From assembly GCA_958295665.1 (NCBI GenBank), contig OY282559.1, positions 128,129,605 through 128,193,604 on the forward strand: a stretch of DNA of 64,000 nt. The letters run 5' to 3'. Of this stretch, positions 41,938 to 54,175 are shown in pieces. A model generated the notes under the pieces. The model had not been told where the DNA came from, made no database searches, and saw nothing but the letters and a program-made list of their open reading frames with translations. The position numbers and the translations under genes are program-made. The first letter of the stretch is position 1; every line of letters begins with the position of its first letter. The DNA is from Tipula vernalis. Its lineage: Eukaryota; Arthropoda; Insecta; Diptera; Tipulidae.

Positions 41938-42934
41938 GATGATCCCATATAATTTGATAATTTGTCTAGAGACGTAGAAAAAGTTGAATATTAAATTCAT
42001 TTTCGTTTATGCCGACTAAAGCTACTACGGCTTGTGACCACAGCATTTGGCCACATGTCTTTACCACTTAAGTCAATCATTTAGTAAAGTAAAAAAGAGC
42101 TAGAAAACGTTAAACACTGAAAATTATTTTTGTCTTAAGTCGACTTAAGCGGTTATGCCTTGTGACCACAGATATATATATAGATACAAATTTGAAGAGT
42201 ATTTCTTATCATACACGAACTTGTTAACACAAAATAAAATTTTTTCAACAAACGACAAATTGATTCAAATTGGACGACTACAATCAAAATATTTTTAGTA
42301 AACAAACTTTTTGAATTTGGAGTTTCCAGAATCTACAATCGGTTTATATTTTGGGAATTGAGATATAAAATCAATGATGACAGAATAAACTCTTTTTGTT
42401 GACAAAAATTTCATGATTACTAATAATGTGAGGCATTGCCAAAAATAAACGATTTTTATACACTTTTTCACTGTCCAAAATTTTTACCAGATCAAATTTA
42501 AATGAAATGTGTGTCCAGTATCAGAGGAATGCTGGCATAATGTACCTAGTAGCTTCAGAATTTCTGATAGGTGGTTCGACTTATGTTGTGAAATTCGATT
42601 TTTTTAATAATTGTTTCGTGGTACCGATGTAATTCAATTGGCAATGGCTACATGGAATTAAATATACGGTAAGTCAGAGTATGGCCATAGTAATTCCTAT
42701 ATATTTTAATAAACATTTATATGTATTGTTAAAACCGTGTAGACCTGAAGAAGATAATAAATTTATCGAAACGTCCAAATAAATAGTAAGAATTAGTTTT
42801 ATTGGCTACTAAACCCGAAGATTAGAGGAAATATTAAGATTCAGCCATAAGGAAAATATATAATAAATCTAATGTTCCTTGGCCACATTCTATACAGGAG
42901 AGTAGATGCCTAATCAATCTGGCCGCTCATCGCC
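41938..42934. other. AT-rich DNA, nothing recognised
   Basis: No protein motif found. The stretch gacctgaagaagataataaa near 42745 looks like a coding scrap but gives no recognisable family. Confidence 0.4.
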
Positions 42935-43145
42935 GCATACTTAGTTCCTCCCACCGATCTGATCTCATCAGCCCATACAGCCGAGATTTTATCTTCTACC
43001 CCATGGATCTTTATCCACTTCATCACACATAATTCGCCAGCATCGGGCCTTGCTCATCCGAATGCCTGTAACAAGTTTCTTTTTTGCAATCTTGTACTCG
43101 GCTGCTCCATGAACCTTATCCCTGTTTGCGCGCTATGCGTTTCGT
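42935..43145 (-). pseudogene. LINE fragment before RT, R1-like
   Basis: The minus strand reads EYKIAKKKLVTGIRMSKARC then WRIMCDEVDKDPWG, followed by a stop. The order K..I..SK..CW..LC-EV--DPWG..YK is a conserved landmark in the linker upstream of the reverse transcriptase in R1/LOA/I-group non-LTR elements, though here EYKI precedes it. Only about 200 bp survive and no RT motifs follow, so the family assignment is tentative. Confidence 0.55.
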
Positions 43146-45493
43146 TTAACTGTACAGTTAACAACGGTCTGAAATTAAACAGAACTATGATCATCAATAT
43201 AAATTTATGATGAGTCAAGTGCTTGGAAACGGGATTCTAACTGAGTTTTTGATAAAACTTTGTGATTTCATAATCGATTTTGAAGAAATTCAACTTGTTC
43301 GACGGATATAAGATTATAAAATATTTTTGAGACGAAGTTCTGTAATGTGTATAGTTTTTGTATGATGAACATGGTTAAGAGATGCTGGCCAATCTAGACG
43401 GAACTTGGCTATTTCTTAACCGATTATGATTAAATTCAACATTTATGATTAAAATGAGATTCTAAAATGATTTTTATATGAAGTTCTGTTCTTTTTTATA
43501 CAAATTTTGACGAAATTTGGTGGAAATGGGAGTCTAAAATAATATTTAGATAGTTCTGGAGTATGACCAATTAGGATTGAACTTGGCTATGTCTAAACGA
43601 AAGTGGGAATCTTAAACCCTACACTAGCTTCACTTCACGATGTACGAAGAACTATATAGTTTGTTGTTTATATTTACATGGAAACACCTTTATTCATCAT
43701 ATTTATTATTGTCATTACAGTAAGTAATGTTGTAATAAAAGAAAACTGTTTCAAAAATTCTTCAGTACCGAATTACTGAATTTGAGTTGGTATGGCTTTC
43801 GTTTAGAAAAACACAAAACACAAAATTTGACCCAAAATGCTGTCGATTTGTGTATGAGATATAATGCAATAATACAGAACAATTTAAAGACAGCAACAAT
43901 TTAAAGAATACAGAACAATTTATCCTTCGGCCAGTAAATTCCTTTCTTGCCGGCAAAGCACCATTTTTCGCTCCAGACTCATAAATAAATATTGAAATAA
44001 GCATTAAAAAATTATACTAATTAATATTGTTTATCACAGTTTTCGGCCTTCAGAGACAAATTGATTAAATTGTTAACACCAGATATATCTTCACCACAAT
44101 CTTAATTTAAAAAATTGTATGTCACGCATCCAAAATAAATTGTGTGGGAGGTAAATGAAACATAAAATATTATTGTACATACCTACAATATACAGGAAAC
44201 AAAATCCGACCACAAAATCACCGATTCTCATTTAATTTTATTACACCATTTCAATGATTGTGTTTTATGTTTAAATGCTAAAGACGATTGTGTATAATAA
44301 AAAATTAATTAAAATCTGAAAATAAAATTTTGACAAAACTATACGATATAAGAACCAACCAACAAAAATAAAAACAAATTATTACTGTTACCACCCATGA
44401 CATAAATATACAATTTGGTATACTTATCTACGAATTTAGCTGTTGTTGTCTTATGTATTATAGTATGTTTGAGTATGTTGATAATTTTATGCTGAATATA
44501 TTTTGCTTGAATATTTCTTAATAAAAGCGCTGCTTTTATATGGCGCACGGTTGAGCAGTAAACAGGAAATGGAAACGTATTTATGTAAATTTTTTGCATT
44601 TCACGATTCAGATTGAGTAGCGTTTTGTGGGAATATGCAAACAATCCCAGGATAAAAGTTGTTAATCACGAAATAGTATTCATCAAAATAAATTATTTTA
44701 TAAATTAACAATAATTTACTATGAAATTTAACATTTTTTATTAAAATTGTATAATGCTACAAGTGACATTGCAATTTTGCAATACAAAGAAATTTTTGTT
44801 TTTTATTAAATTAATATTTTGTATTATTGCCAAGGGTGTTTATGATTTTAAATGATAACAGATTTAATGGGAATGTTTTACATAAAAACCATAAAATTGA
44901 TGTATATATAAAATACAAAAACAAATTCGTATTGTTGAATTATTTATATAACCTTTGCACATTCGAAAGTATATTATCTTAAAAACTTATGAAGCTTTGG
45001 AGGAGAGAGATTTTAAGACGTTCTCTTAAATATTGGGTAGATTATCTTTAAAATTGATGATCTTTTTATTAAAAATGTTGGTGACTAGTTTTTTTCGGCC
45101 ACGCTTTGATCCTTCGTTCGGACCGGTGATAATGGTTTATGCCAAATATAGTTAATTCCAGATGAATTTCAGTTAGTCTTTTTCAATCGTCTTTTACCGA
45201 AAAATAAAATGTAAACGTTAAAAATGAAAATAAGCTTAATTCCAGGATTTTAGCCACGTGGAAGGAGCTTTTCGAAACATAAATAAACATTGTTAAGTAA
45301 TGGTGGCAATCGTTTACATTTGGAAATTTAAAAAAAAAATGTATTATTCACTGCAAGCATCGAAACTGGTTTTTTTTCTGATTGAGATGAATTCAAAAAT
45401 GTAAAGCAATTATGGAATTCACAGAGTTTAAACAATTTGTAGAATATTTATAGAATTCACAAAACTTATAAAATGTATTAGTATTTATAGGAA
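43146..45493. other. AT-rich DNA with diverged internal repeats
   Basis: Between 43200 and 43630 a phrase of the form gaacttggctat-tct-aacgg plus gagattctaaaatgat recurs at irregular spacing, suggesting an old tandem repeat. The rest (to 45493) has no recognisable feature; frames at 43762-44004 and 44339-44644 lack known motifs. Confidence 0.4.
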
Positions 45494-47470
45494 TTAACCC
45501 TTTCAGTAGAGTTGTCCCATATATAGGACATAGTTTTGTGAGCAACGTAACTTCAAAGTTATTTCATATTTTTTTCTTTATGTTATTTTATTGTATTCTA
45601 CTATATTTGTCTCTTTCATTTTGACTAAAACACGTGTATATGTAATATCTCCAGGTATTTAGTTGCTCAGTTTTTGTCAACGTGAATGGACTTGCTGTCA
45701 AACGTCAAAATATTCGTTTAAAATGTGCTATACACTATTAACTATATATATTTTCTAAAGCTAAACGTTCAAATTACAGTTTCAAAAACAGTTTTTGTTA
45801 TTTTTACGGTTGAATTGGTTACAGTTTTGGTACAAAAATTAGTGTCCGATATACAGGACAAATCTGTGTGTCCCATATCAAGCACATAAATAAATCTGTT
45901 TCATATATGGGACATTTCTACTCAACTTTTGCTAAATGTATTCTCCGTTCGCAGGATGAATACAAAACCGAAAAACATTTCCACCCCATAAAAAGACCTT
46001 TACATTTTCGAAACTGGAAGAATTACTCAACACAGTAGAATCCGAATTTGATTTTACATCAGATGAGGAAGATACAAGTGCAGAAACAGCAAATAGCATG
46101 CCGCTTAACAGTTTGATTGTTGATGACAATGTCTTACAGGACGTAGTTGTTCCTCCGCCAGCTACTGTGAGAAATTTATTTCAGGAGAAGGAAACTGAAT
46201 ATTATATTGAAGAAGAGGAAGCCAGTCGTACTTCACGTAATGCCGACATTCGAAATGACAAATCAGGAGTACGTTGAATTACTCAATTTTGGCCGATCAA
46301 AATTTACAAATTTTGGAAAATGTGGAATTTGAAGTCATCGACCAAATGGTTAATGAGCCAAACTTGCACTACACTGAAAAAAAAGGTATTAAATGGAAAC
46401 GCAACCGTGAGCCCTCTAAAAGTGAACCGTTTGAATTTCAAAAAGATGCGGATGATAACATACATTTGGAAGAATCCACAACAGTGTATTTTGAAAAATA
46501 CGTTACTGCAGATTTTTTTGAAATTGCAGCAACGAACACAAATATATATGCAGCACAAAAAAATACGAAGGGCTTCAAGCTCACAAATGCTGCAGAAATT
46601 GCAAAACTATTTGCACTACATATTTTAATTAGTTCATTAAAATTTTCACCAACCAGGATGTATCTAGTCACAAAAGCTATGTCGTTTGACAGATTTTCGC
46701 AGCTAAGAAATCATCTACATGTTGTGAATAATTTAGAAATGCCAGAGCATTGTACTGATAATTATTTTTAAAATTCGCCCAGTAATTGACGCCGTACGAT
46801 CCAGATGCTTGCAGTTTCCAGTAGAGGAAAATATATGCGTCGATGAACAAATCATTCCGTTCAAAGGTCATCACTCTGCCAAACAATATATCAAAGGAAA
46901 ACCGTGTCCGTGGGGCATAAAAGTAAACATGTTAGGCGAGAAAAGTGGACGTTCGTATGACCTCTTAATTTATCAAGGAAAATCAACAGGAATTTCAGAA
47001 ATTGATCAACAGAGATTCGAATTCGGTGCTTCTGATGTTTTGCATTTGTGCCATAGAATTACCAAAGCAGGCCACACACTATACTTCGACAACTTCTTTT
47101 CAATTTTGCAGTTGTTCGAAATTTTGAACAAAGAAAATAAACGCGATCGGTACTGCAAGAATCAACCGGTTAACAGATGATAAGGAGTCTAAAAAACAAG
47201 TCAGAGGTTACAGTCAGGAAGTTGTGGATCGTGTCGGTAACGTGGTGCTCGTGAATTGGAATGACAACAGGTCGGTTAATTTATCATCTAATTTCGTTGG
47301 AATAGGTATCCAGAAAATAGTCACACGGTGGTCTAAACCTGCGAAAAAAAATGTGTCCGTTGTGCGGTGTAAATAAAAATAAAATTATGGATCTGCTCAA
47401 TTTCAAAATATTCCTGGCAAAAGCAATAATTGAGAAAAATCAAACTACTAGGAAAAGGGGTAGGTAGCGA
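45494..47470 (+). mobile_element. piggyBac-type transposon, left end present, right end lost
   Basis: The left edge is TTAA (45494-45497) followed by ccctttcag, the classic piggyBac target and terminal bases. Subterminal sequence contains tgtcccatatataggac (about 45511) and an inverted counterpart catatatgggacattt (about 45901), plus cgatatacaggacaaatctg between. A transposase relic follows (46000-47460). No matching inverted end with TTAA was found before the minisatellite starts at about 47580, so the right end is deleted or too decayed. Confidence 0.75.
45990..47465 (+). pseudogene. piggyBac transposase, frameshifted and internally deleted
   Basis: Three frames make up the relic. The N-terminus is acidic (LEELLNTVESEFDFTSDEED; about 46010). 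Then 46274-46771 holds GIKWKRNREPSKSEPFEF, YFEKYVTADFFEIAATNTNI and AMSFDRFSQLRNHLHVVNN. Then 46772-47150 holds ICVDEQIIPFKGHHSAKQYI (first catalytic Asp) and TLYFDNFFSIL (second Asp). VNWNDNRSVNLSSNFVG near 47250-47300 carries the third. The part after that, with the GVDLLDQ and KSKKWYW blocks of intact family members, is missing, and only KIMDLLNFKIFLAKAIIEKN follows. The enzyme would cut and paste at TTAA; this copy cannot. Confidence 0.85.
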
Positions 47471-47584
47471 TTCCGATAATAGTTTAATTTTTATTTTTTT
47501 ATTTTTATAATTTCAATGTACTAAACTGAAAATAAAGCATTGTTTGTTGAAAAATTCAATCAAAACTATATTTTCATGTAACTA
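47471..47584. other. Short spacer between piggyBac relic and minisatellite
   Basis: AT-rich, aataaa at about 47534; may be 3' untranslated sequence of the piggyBac element. Confidence 0.4.
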
Positions 47585-50500
47585 TACTTAAATATTTGGA
47601 TAAAATCGAAGAATTCTTGAAATTTATAGAATTTATTAGAATTTTACAGTTGAAAGCATTTACTGAATTAATAAAATTTATTGAAATTGAATTGTTAAAA
47701 TTTGTAGAATTTAAAGAAATTGTAGAAAATTTAAATTTTTAAGAGCATACAATTTATACAAATTTAAAGAATTTGTAACATTTATATGATTTGTACAACT
47801 TATAGAATTTATAAACTTTATAAACATATTAGAATTAATAATATTCATAGACGTTGCAGAATTTATAAACTTTATGGTATTTAGTGAAATTTTCCGAATT
47901 AAAAAATTTATCGGATTTACAGAATTTATAAGAACTACAGGATTTATAGGATTTGTAGAATTTAAAGAAATTACTGAATTTTTGAACTTTATAAAATTCA
48001 TAAAATTACTAGAAGTAATTGAATTTACGGTATTGATCGGAATTCTACAATTCAAAGAATTTATTGAATTTATAAAATTTATATAAATTAAATAATTTAT
48101 AGAGATATTAACATTTATAGAATTTATCAAATTAATTGAATTTTAAAAATTTGTAGAATATGTCCAATTTGAGTTTAAACAATTTATAAAACTAAACCAA
48201 TTTATAAGACTTTAAGGAATTCATAACATTTATAAGATTTGTAGAATTTATAAAATATATGTATTTGTAAACTGTAGCATTTATAGAATTTATAGGATTT
48301 ATTAAATTTTTCAAATTTAAAGAATTTATCGAATTTACAGAATTTACAAGAACTAAAAAATTTATAGGATTTGCGGAATTTAAACAACTTACTGAATATT
48401 GAGACATTATGAAATTCCCAAAAATTTATAGAATTTATAAAATTTATAGAATTTAAAGAATTAATTGAATTTTTATAATTTATAGGGATTATTTAATTTA
48501 TAGAGTTATTAAAGTTTATAGGATATATTTTCAATATTTTTGAAATTATAAATTTTGTAAAATTAAAAAATTGTTTGGATAAGTCTTATAAAGTTTACAG
48601 AAATTACGGGATTTTTTGAATAAGTGAAATTGGGGTTTGTATTGTACAATTTATAGAAAATACAGACTTGCTATTTATAGAGCTTATTAAATCTACAAAA
48701 TTTATATAATTTGTAAATTTTATAAAATATGTAGAATTAATAAAATTCATGAAATTTTAAGGATTTGTAGAGTTTACAGACATTTTATTAAATATATGTC
48801 GATCATATAGTTACAGCGGTACAAAGCATACCTTTAAAGAAACAATTAAATGTTGTCTACCAGGTTCAATGTAGTTGTAGAATTTAAGGAACTTTCTTAA
48901 ATTTTAGGCTTTATAAAATTCATAGAATTATTAGAATTTAGAGATTTGGTCGGAATTGTACAATTCAAAGAATTCATTGAATTTATAAAATTCATAAAAA
49001 TTGAATAATTTCTGGAAATATTAAAATTTATAGAATTTATCGAATTTAAATTATTTGTAAAATTTGTAGTATTCAAGGAAATTATAAAAATAATTTAATT
49101 TTGAAAATAATTCATACTTGAGCTTATACAATTTATAAAATTAAAAAAAAAATTTAAAAATTTAAACAAATTATAATATTAATAGGATTTGTATAATTTA
49201 TATAATGGGTGGAGTTTGGAAAATCTTTTAAATATATAGAATTTGTAAAGTTTATGAAAATATAAAAATTTATAATACTTAAAGCCTTTGCAGAATTTAT
49301 TAAATTTATAAAATTAATTGAATTGTTTTTTAGTTAAACAAATTTATCGAGTTTACAGAATTTATTTTCACTTCACAGTTCACAGAATTTATAAAGTTAT
49401 ACAATTTATAGAAATGATTCAATTTATAGACTTATTAAAGTTTATAGGATTTATTTTTACATTTTTTGAACTTATAAAATTTGCAAACTTATGGAATGTG
49501 TAGAATAAGTAAAATTAAGTTTTGTAGAATTTATAGGATTTATTTATTTATAAAATTTATCGAATTTATAGAATTTGTTAGATTTATAGAATTTGCAGAA
49601 TAGATGGAATTAATAAAATTCACTAATTTATTAAATTTATAGAGTTTATAAACATATTATAATTTTTAAAATTTGTAGACTCTGCAGAAGTTATAAAATT
49701 TAGAGAATTTAATAAATTTTAAAGATTCAAAGAATATACCGAATTTAAAGAAATTATAAGAACTACAGAATTTATAAGATTTGTAAAATTTAAAGAACTT
49801 GTTTAATTTTTAGACTTTATTGATTCATAAAATTTACAGAAATATTATTAAAATTTGTAGGATTTATATTTGAATTCTTTAAATTTATTAAATTTGCAGC
49901 AATCCAAAAATTCTTTGGAACAATTTTATAAAGTTTATAGAAATTATTTTTAGAATAAGTAAAATTGTATCGTCTACAATTTATAGAACTTAAAACTATT
50001 TATATAAATTATCAAACCTACAAAATTTATATAATTTTCAAATTTAAGAAAATTTGTAGAATTTATTAAATTCCTAAAACTTTAAGAATTTACAGAGATT
50101 CTAGACAAATTAGAATCTATAAAACTGGTAGAATTAATACAATTTATAAAATGTTTAGAATTTATTGATTAATAAATTTATCGAATTAACAGAATTTATA
50201 TGATTTACAGAATTTAAGGAATTCATAGAATTTACGAAACTCAGAAATTTTAAACTTTATAGAATTTGTGGAGTTCGCAAAATTTATAGGATCTATATAA
50301 TTTAAATGCATTAAAAAATTTATAGATTTCACAGAAAATATCTTGATTGATTTATAGAATTTATAGAACTTACGGAAATTTTAAGTTTATAGAATTCTTA
50401 GGATAAATAGGATTTATAAAGTTTACAGAATTTTTTGGAGTTATAGAAATCAAAAAATTTTAGACTACATAGAACTTTTAAAATCAGTCTAATTTGGGTT

Positions 50501-53500
50501 TATACAATTTATAAAAATTTTCAGAATTTATAACATTTAAAGAATTTGTAGAATTTTTAGAATGGATGGAATTTATAAAATTCATTAATTATAGAATTTA
50601 TAGAGTTTATGAATATGTTAGAATTTATACATTTATAGAGTTCTTAAACATAAATTGTAATTTTTAAAATTTGTAGGCTCTGCAGAGGTTAAAAAATTTA
50701 TAGAATTTAATAAATTTTAGAGATTCAAAGAAAATTCCGAATTTAAAGAAATTAAAAGAATTACAGAATTTATAGGATTTGTAGAATTTAATGAAATAAC
50801 ATAAATTTTTAGACCTTATTGAACTCATAAAATTTATAAAATTATGATTTATAAAATTTAAGGAATTCATAGAATTTACGAAACAAACAAATTAAAAACT
50901 TTATAGAGTTTTTAAAATTCGCAAAATTTATAGGATCTACCGTATATAATTTATAGGGCTTAAATAATTTATAGGATTTATAGAAAATATCTTGATTACA
51001 ATATTTATAGAATTTATGGAATATAAAACTAACGGAAATTTTAAGCTTTATAGAATTCTTATGATTAATAGGATTTATAAAGTTTACAGAAATTTTTGGA
51101 TTTATAGAAATCAAAAAATTTTAGTCTATATAGAAAATCGAATTTATAGAATTTATAGGATTTGTAAAATTTAAAGGGGTTGTTAAATTTTTAGGTTTAT
51201 AAAATTCATAGAATTACTAGAAATTATAGATTTCACAAAATTAATCGGAATTCTTTACTTCAAAGAATTTTTTATATTTATAGAAATATTCATATTTATA
51301 GAAATATTTATAGAAAATTAAAAGAAATTATCGAATTTGTTGAATTTTTTAAATTTGTAGAATTTAAAGAAATATAGAAAAAATTTAATTTCTAAATTAA
51401 GTCAAATTTATAATAGCTAGTAAAATATTTTATAAATTTTAAACAATTTATATCCTGTATAGGATTTGTAGAATTTATAGAATGGATGTCATTTATAAAA
51501 TTCTTGAAATTTATAGAATTTAGAATGTTTATAAATTTATTAGAATTTATAATATTCATAGATCCTGCAGAATTTTTAAAATATATTGAATTTTTCCGAA
51601 TTAAAAGAATTTATCAAATTTACAGAATTTATATTTACTACAAAATTTTTAGAATTTAAAGTATTTATGGAATTTATAAAATTTATAGAAATTATTAGAT
51701 TTATAGAACTATTAAAGTTTATTGGAATTATTTTCAAATTTTGAATTTATAGAATTTGCGGACTTCAAAAAATTCTTTGAATAATAATAAAAAAATGAAG
51801 AATTTTTAGAATAAGTAAAACTTGAATTTGTAGAATTTATTTAGCTATGAAATTTATCGAATTTACAGAATGTATGGAATTTAGAGAATGAACAGAATTT
51901 GTAGAATTTATGAAACCCATTGAATTTTTAGACTTTATGGAATTTGTAGAATTCGCAGGATTTTTAGAATCTAGACAATTTAACGGGTTTAAAGAATTTA
52001 TAGACTTTATAAATTGTATAGGATTTTTAGTATATATCGTCTATTTAGTAATGAAGAAGCTATAAGAAAAATCATTGTTTTGCGAAAACTCACATTTACC
52101 GTTTTTTTGAAGAGTTTATCTTTTAGGCGATAAATAATTTAATTTGCTATCAAATAAAAGAGTTTATATTATTCAAAAGTTTCTTCAAAAAACCTTTAAA
52201 TGTAATTGATAAAATTCATTAAATTTATAGATTTATAGAATTTATAGAGTTTAGAATTGCATTAGAATTTATAATATATGTAGACTGCAGAATTAATAAA
52301 ATCTATAGACTTAATTAAATTTTTCAGGTTTAAAGAATTTTTCGAATTTACAGAATTTAAAACAACAACATGATTTATAGGATTTGTAGAATTTAAAGTT
52401 GTGAATTAATTCTAAAAGAAGAACTGACTTCGTTGAACTCATAAAATTTATAGAATTTATAAAATGTATATGGAAATTTAAAGAATTCAAAGAATTTGTT
52501 TAATTAATAAAATTTGCAAAATTCAAAAAAGTCTTTGGATCTATTTTATAAAGTTTATAAAAACTGTCGAATTTTTAGAATAAGTAATATTTGGGCTTGT
52601 ACAATTTATAGAACAAACAGACTATTTATAGAACTTAAAATTTTAAGAATTAATACATTTTATAGGTAAATTAGAGGTTATTAAATTTGAAGAATTAATA
52701 AAATTTATAGAATTTATAGATTAATAAAATTTATCGAATTTACAATATTTATAGGATTATAGAATTTATGGAATTTATAGAATTTAAGAAACTCAGAATT
52801 TTTAAACTTTATAGTATTTGTAGAATTCGCATAATTTATAGTAACAATAGAATCTATAAGATTTATAGAATTTAAAAAACTTACTGAAATATTAAGCTTT
52901 ATAGAATTTATAAAATTTATAGAATCATCAAAAAAAAATTATAAATGGATTTTTTAAAATACGTTAAATTTTAGTTTGTAGAATTTAAAGAACTGGCATA
53001 ATGGAAACAATTTATAAAAAACTAAAGAATTTTTTAAATTTATAAGATTTGTTGAATTTATAGCATGGATTTATAGAATTAATAAAGTTTATAAACGTAT
53101 TAGAATTTATACTATTAGTAGACTTTGCAGAATTTATAAAATTAACAGATTTTATTGAATTTTCCAGATATAAAAATTTACCGAAATTACAGAATTTATA
53201 AGAACTACCGAATCTATAGAATTCAGTAAAATAATATGGAATAAATTAATTAATATTCAAAATTCAAGTAAATTTAGCTTACATAGAAATAGACCTGTGT
53301 CTTATTTATAAAATTTATCGAATTTACAGAATTTATGGGATTTATAGAATTTATAAAATTTACAGAATTTAAAGAATTTATAGAATTTATAGAGTCTTTA
53401 GAATTTATAGAATTTATATAGTTAATAAGCTTGTAAGAATTTATACTATTTGCAGACTTTGCAGAATTTATAAAATTAACAGAATTCATTGAATTTTTCA

Positions 53501-54175
53501 GATATAAAGGATTTATGGAAATTACAGAATTTATAAGAACTACAGAATTTATAAGATTTGTACAATTTAAAAATTTACTGAATTTTTAAACTATATAGAA
53601 ATCATAAATTATAATTTATAAAATATATAGGAATTCATAGAATTTATAGAAATTATAGAATTATTAAAGTTTATTGGGTTTATTTTTAAATTTTTTGATT
53701 ATATTAAATTTACAGAATTCGGAGTGGCTCTTTGAATATAATTTATAAATTTATCAAATTTATTGAGATTTTAAAATTTATATAATTCAAAAAAATTATA
53801 GAAAAAATGGAATTTTTAAAATAAGTCATATTTGTGTTTGTAGGATTTATAGAACTGACATTCTTGAAACAAGTTAAGAATTTATAGAATGGATGTAATA
53901 AAGAAAATATAGAAAGAATTTAAAAAATTTATAAATTTTTAAAATTTATTTAATATCCACAAATTCTATCAACTTTATAAACTGACAGAATTGATAGAAT
54001 TTATAGATTGTACGGCATTTATTAGGTTATAGAATTTATCGAATGTTTAGAAAATATGAAACTCTCGAATAAGTAAAATTTGTAAGATTTAAGGAATATA
54101 AAAAATTAAAGAATTTATAAAACCTAGAAAATTGACAATTTTCAGAAATTTGTAGAATTAATTAATTTAAAAGTT
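47585..54175. repeat. Degenerate 9-bp AT-rich minisatellite, 6.6 kb
   Basis: The sequence is built of a nonamer close to GAATTTATA, with variants GAATTTAAA, GAATTTACA, GAATTTGTA, GGATTTATA, AAATTTATA and others, for about 700 units. Because 9 is a multiple of three, reading frames stay open and give translations such as EFIEFIKFI on plus and NSINSINFI on minus; these are not genes. Unique-looking islands interrupt at about 48780-48870 and 52030-52200. Longer blocks recur as higher-order repeats (gcagaatttataaa, then cagaatttataagaactaca; near 47850, 49690, 50690, 51570, 52285, 53120, 53455). Array limits are gradual on both sides. Confidence 0.93.

Noticed and set aside
47711..48130. 139-codon Asn/Ile/Ser-rich open frame
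   Set aside because: Product of the 9-bp minisatellite period; similar frames occur on both strands throughout the array.
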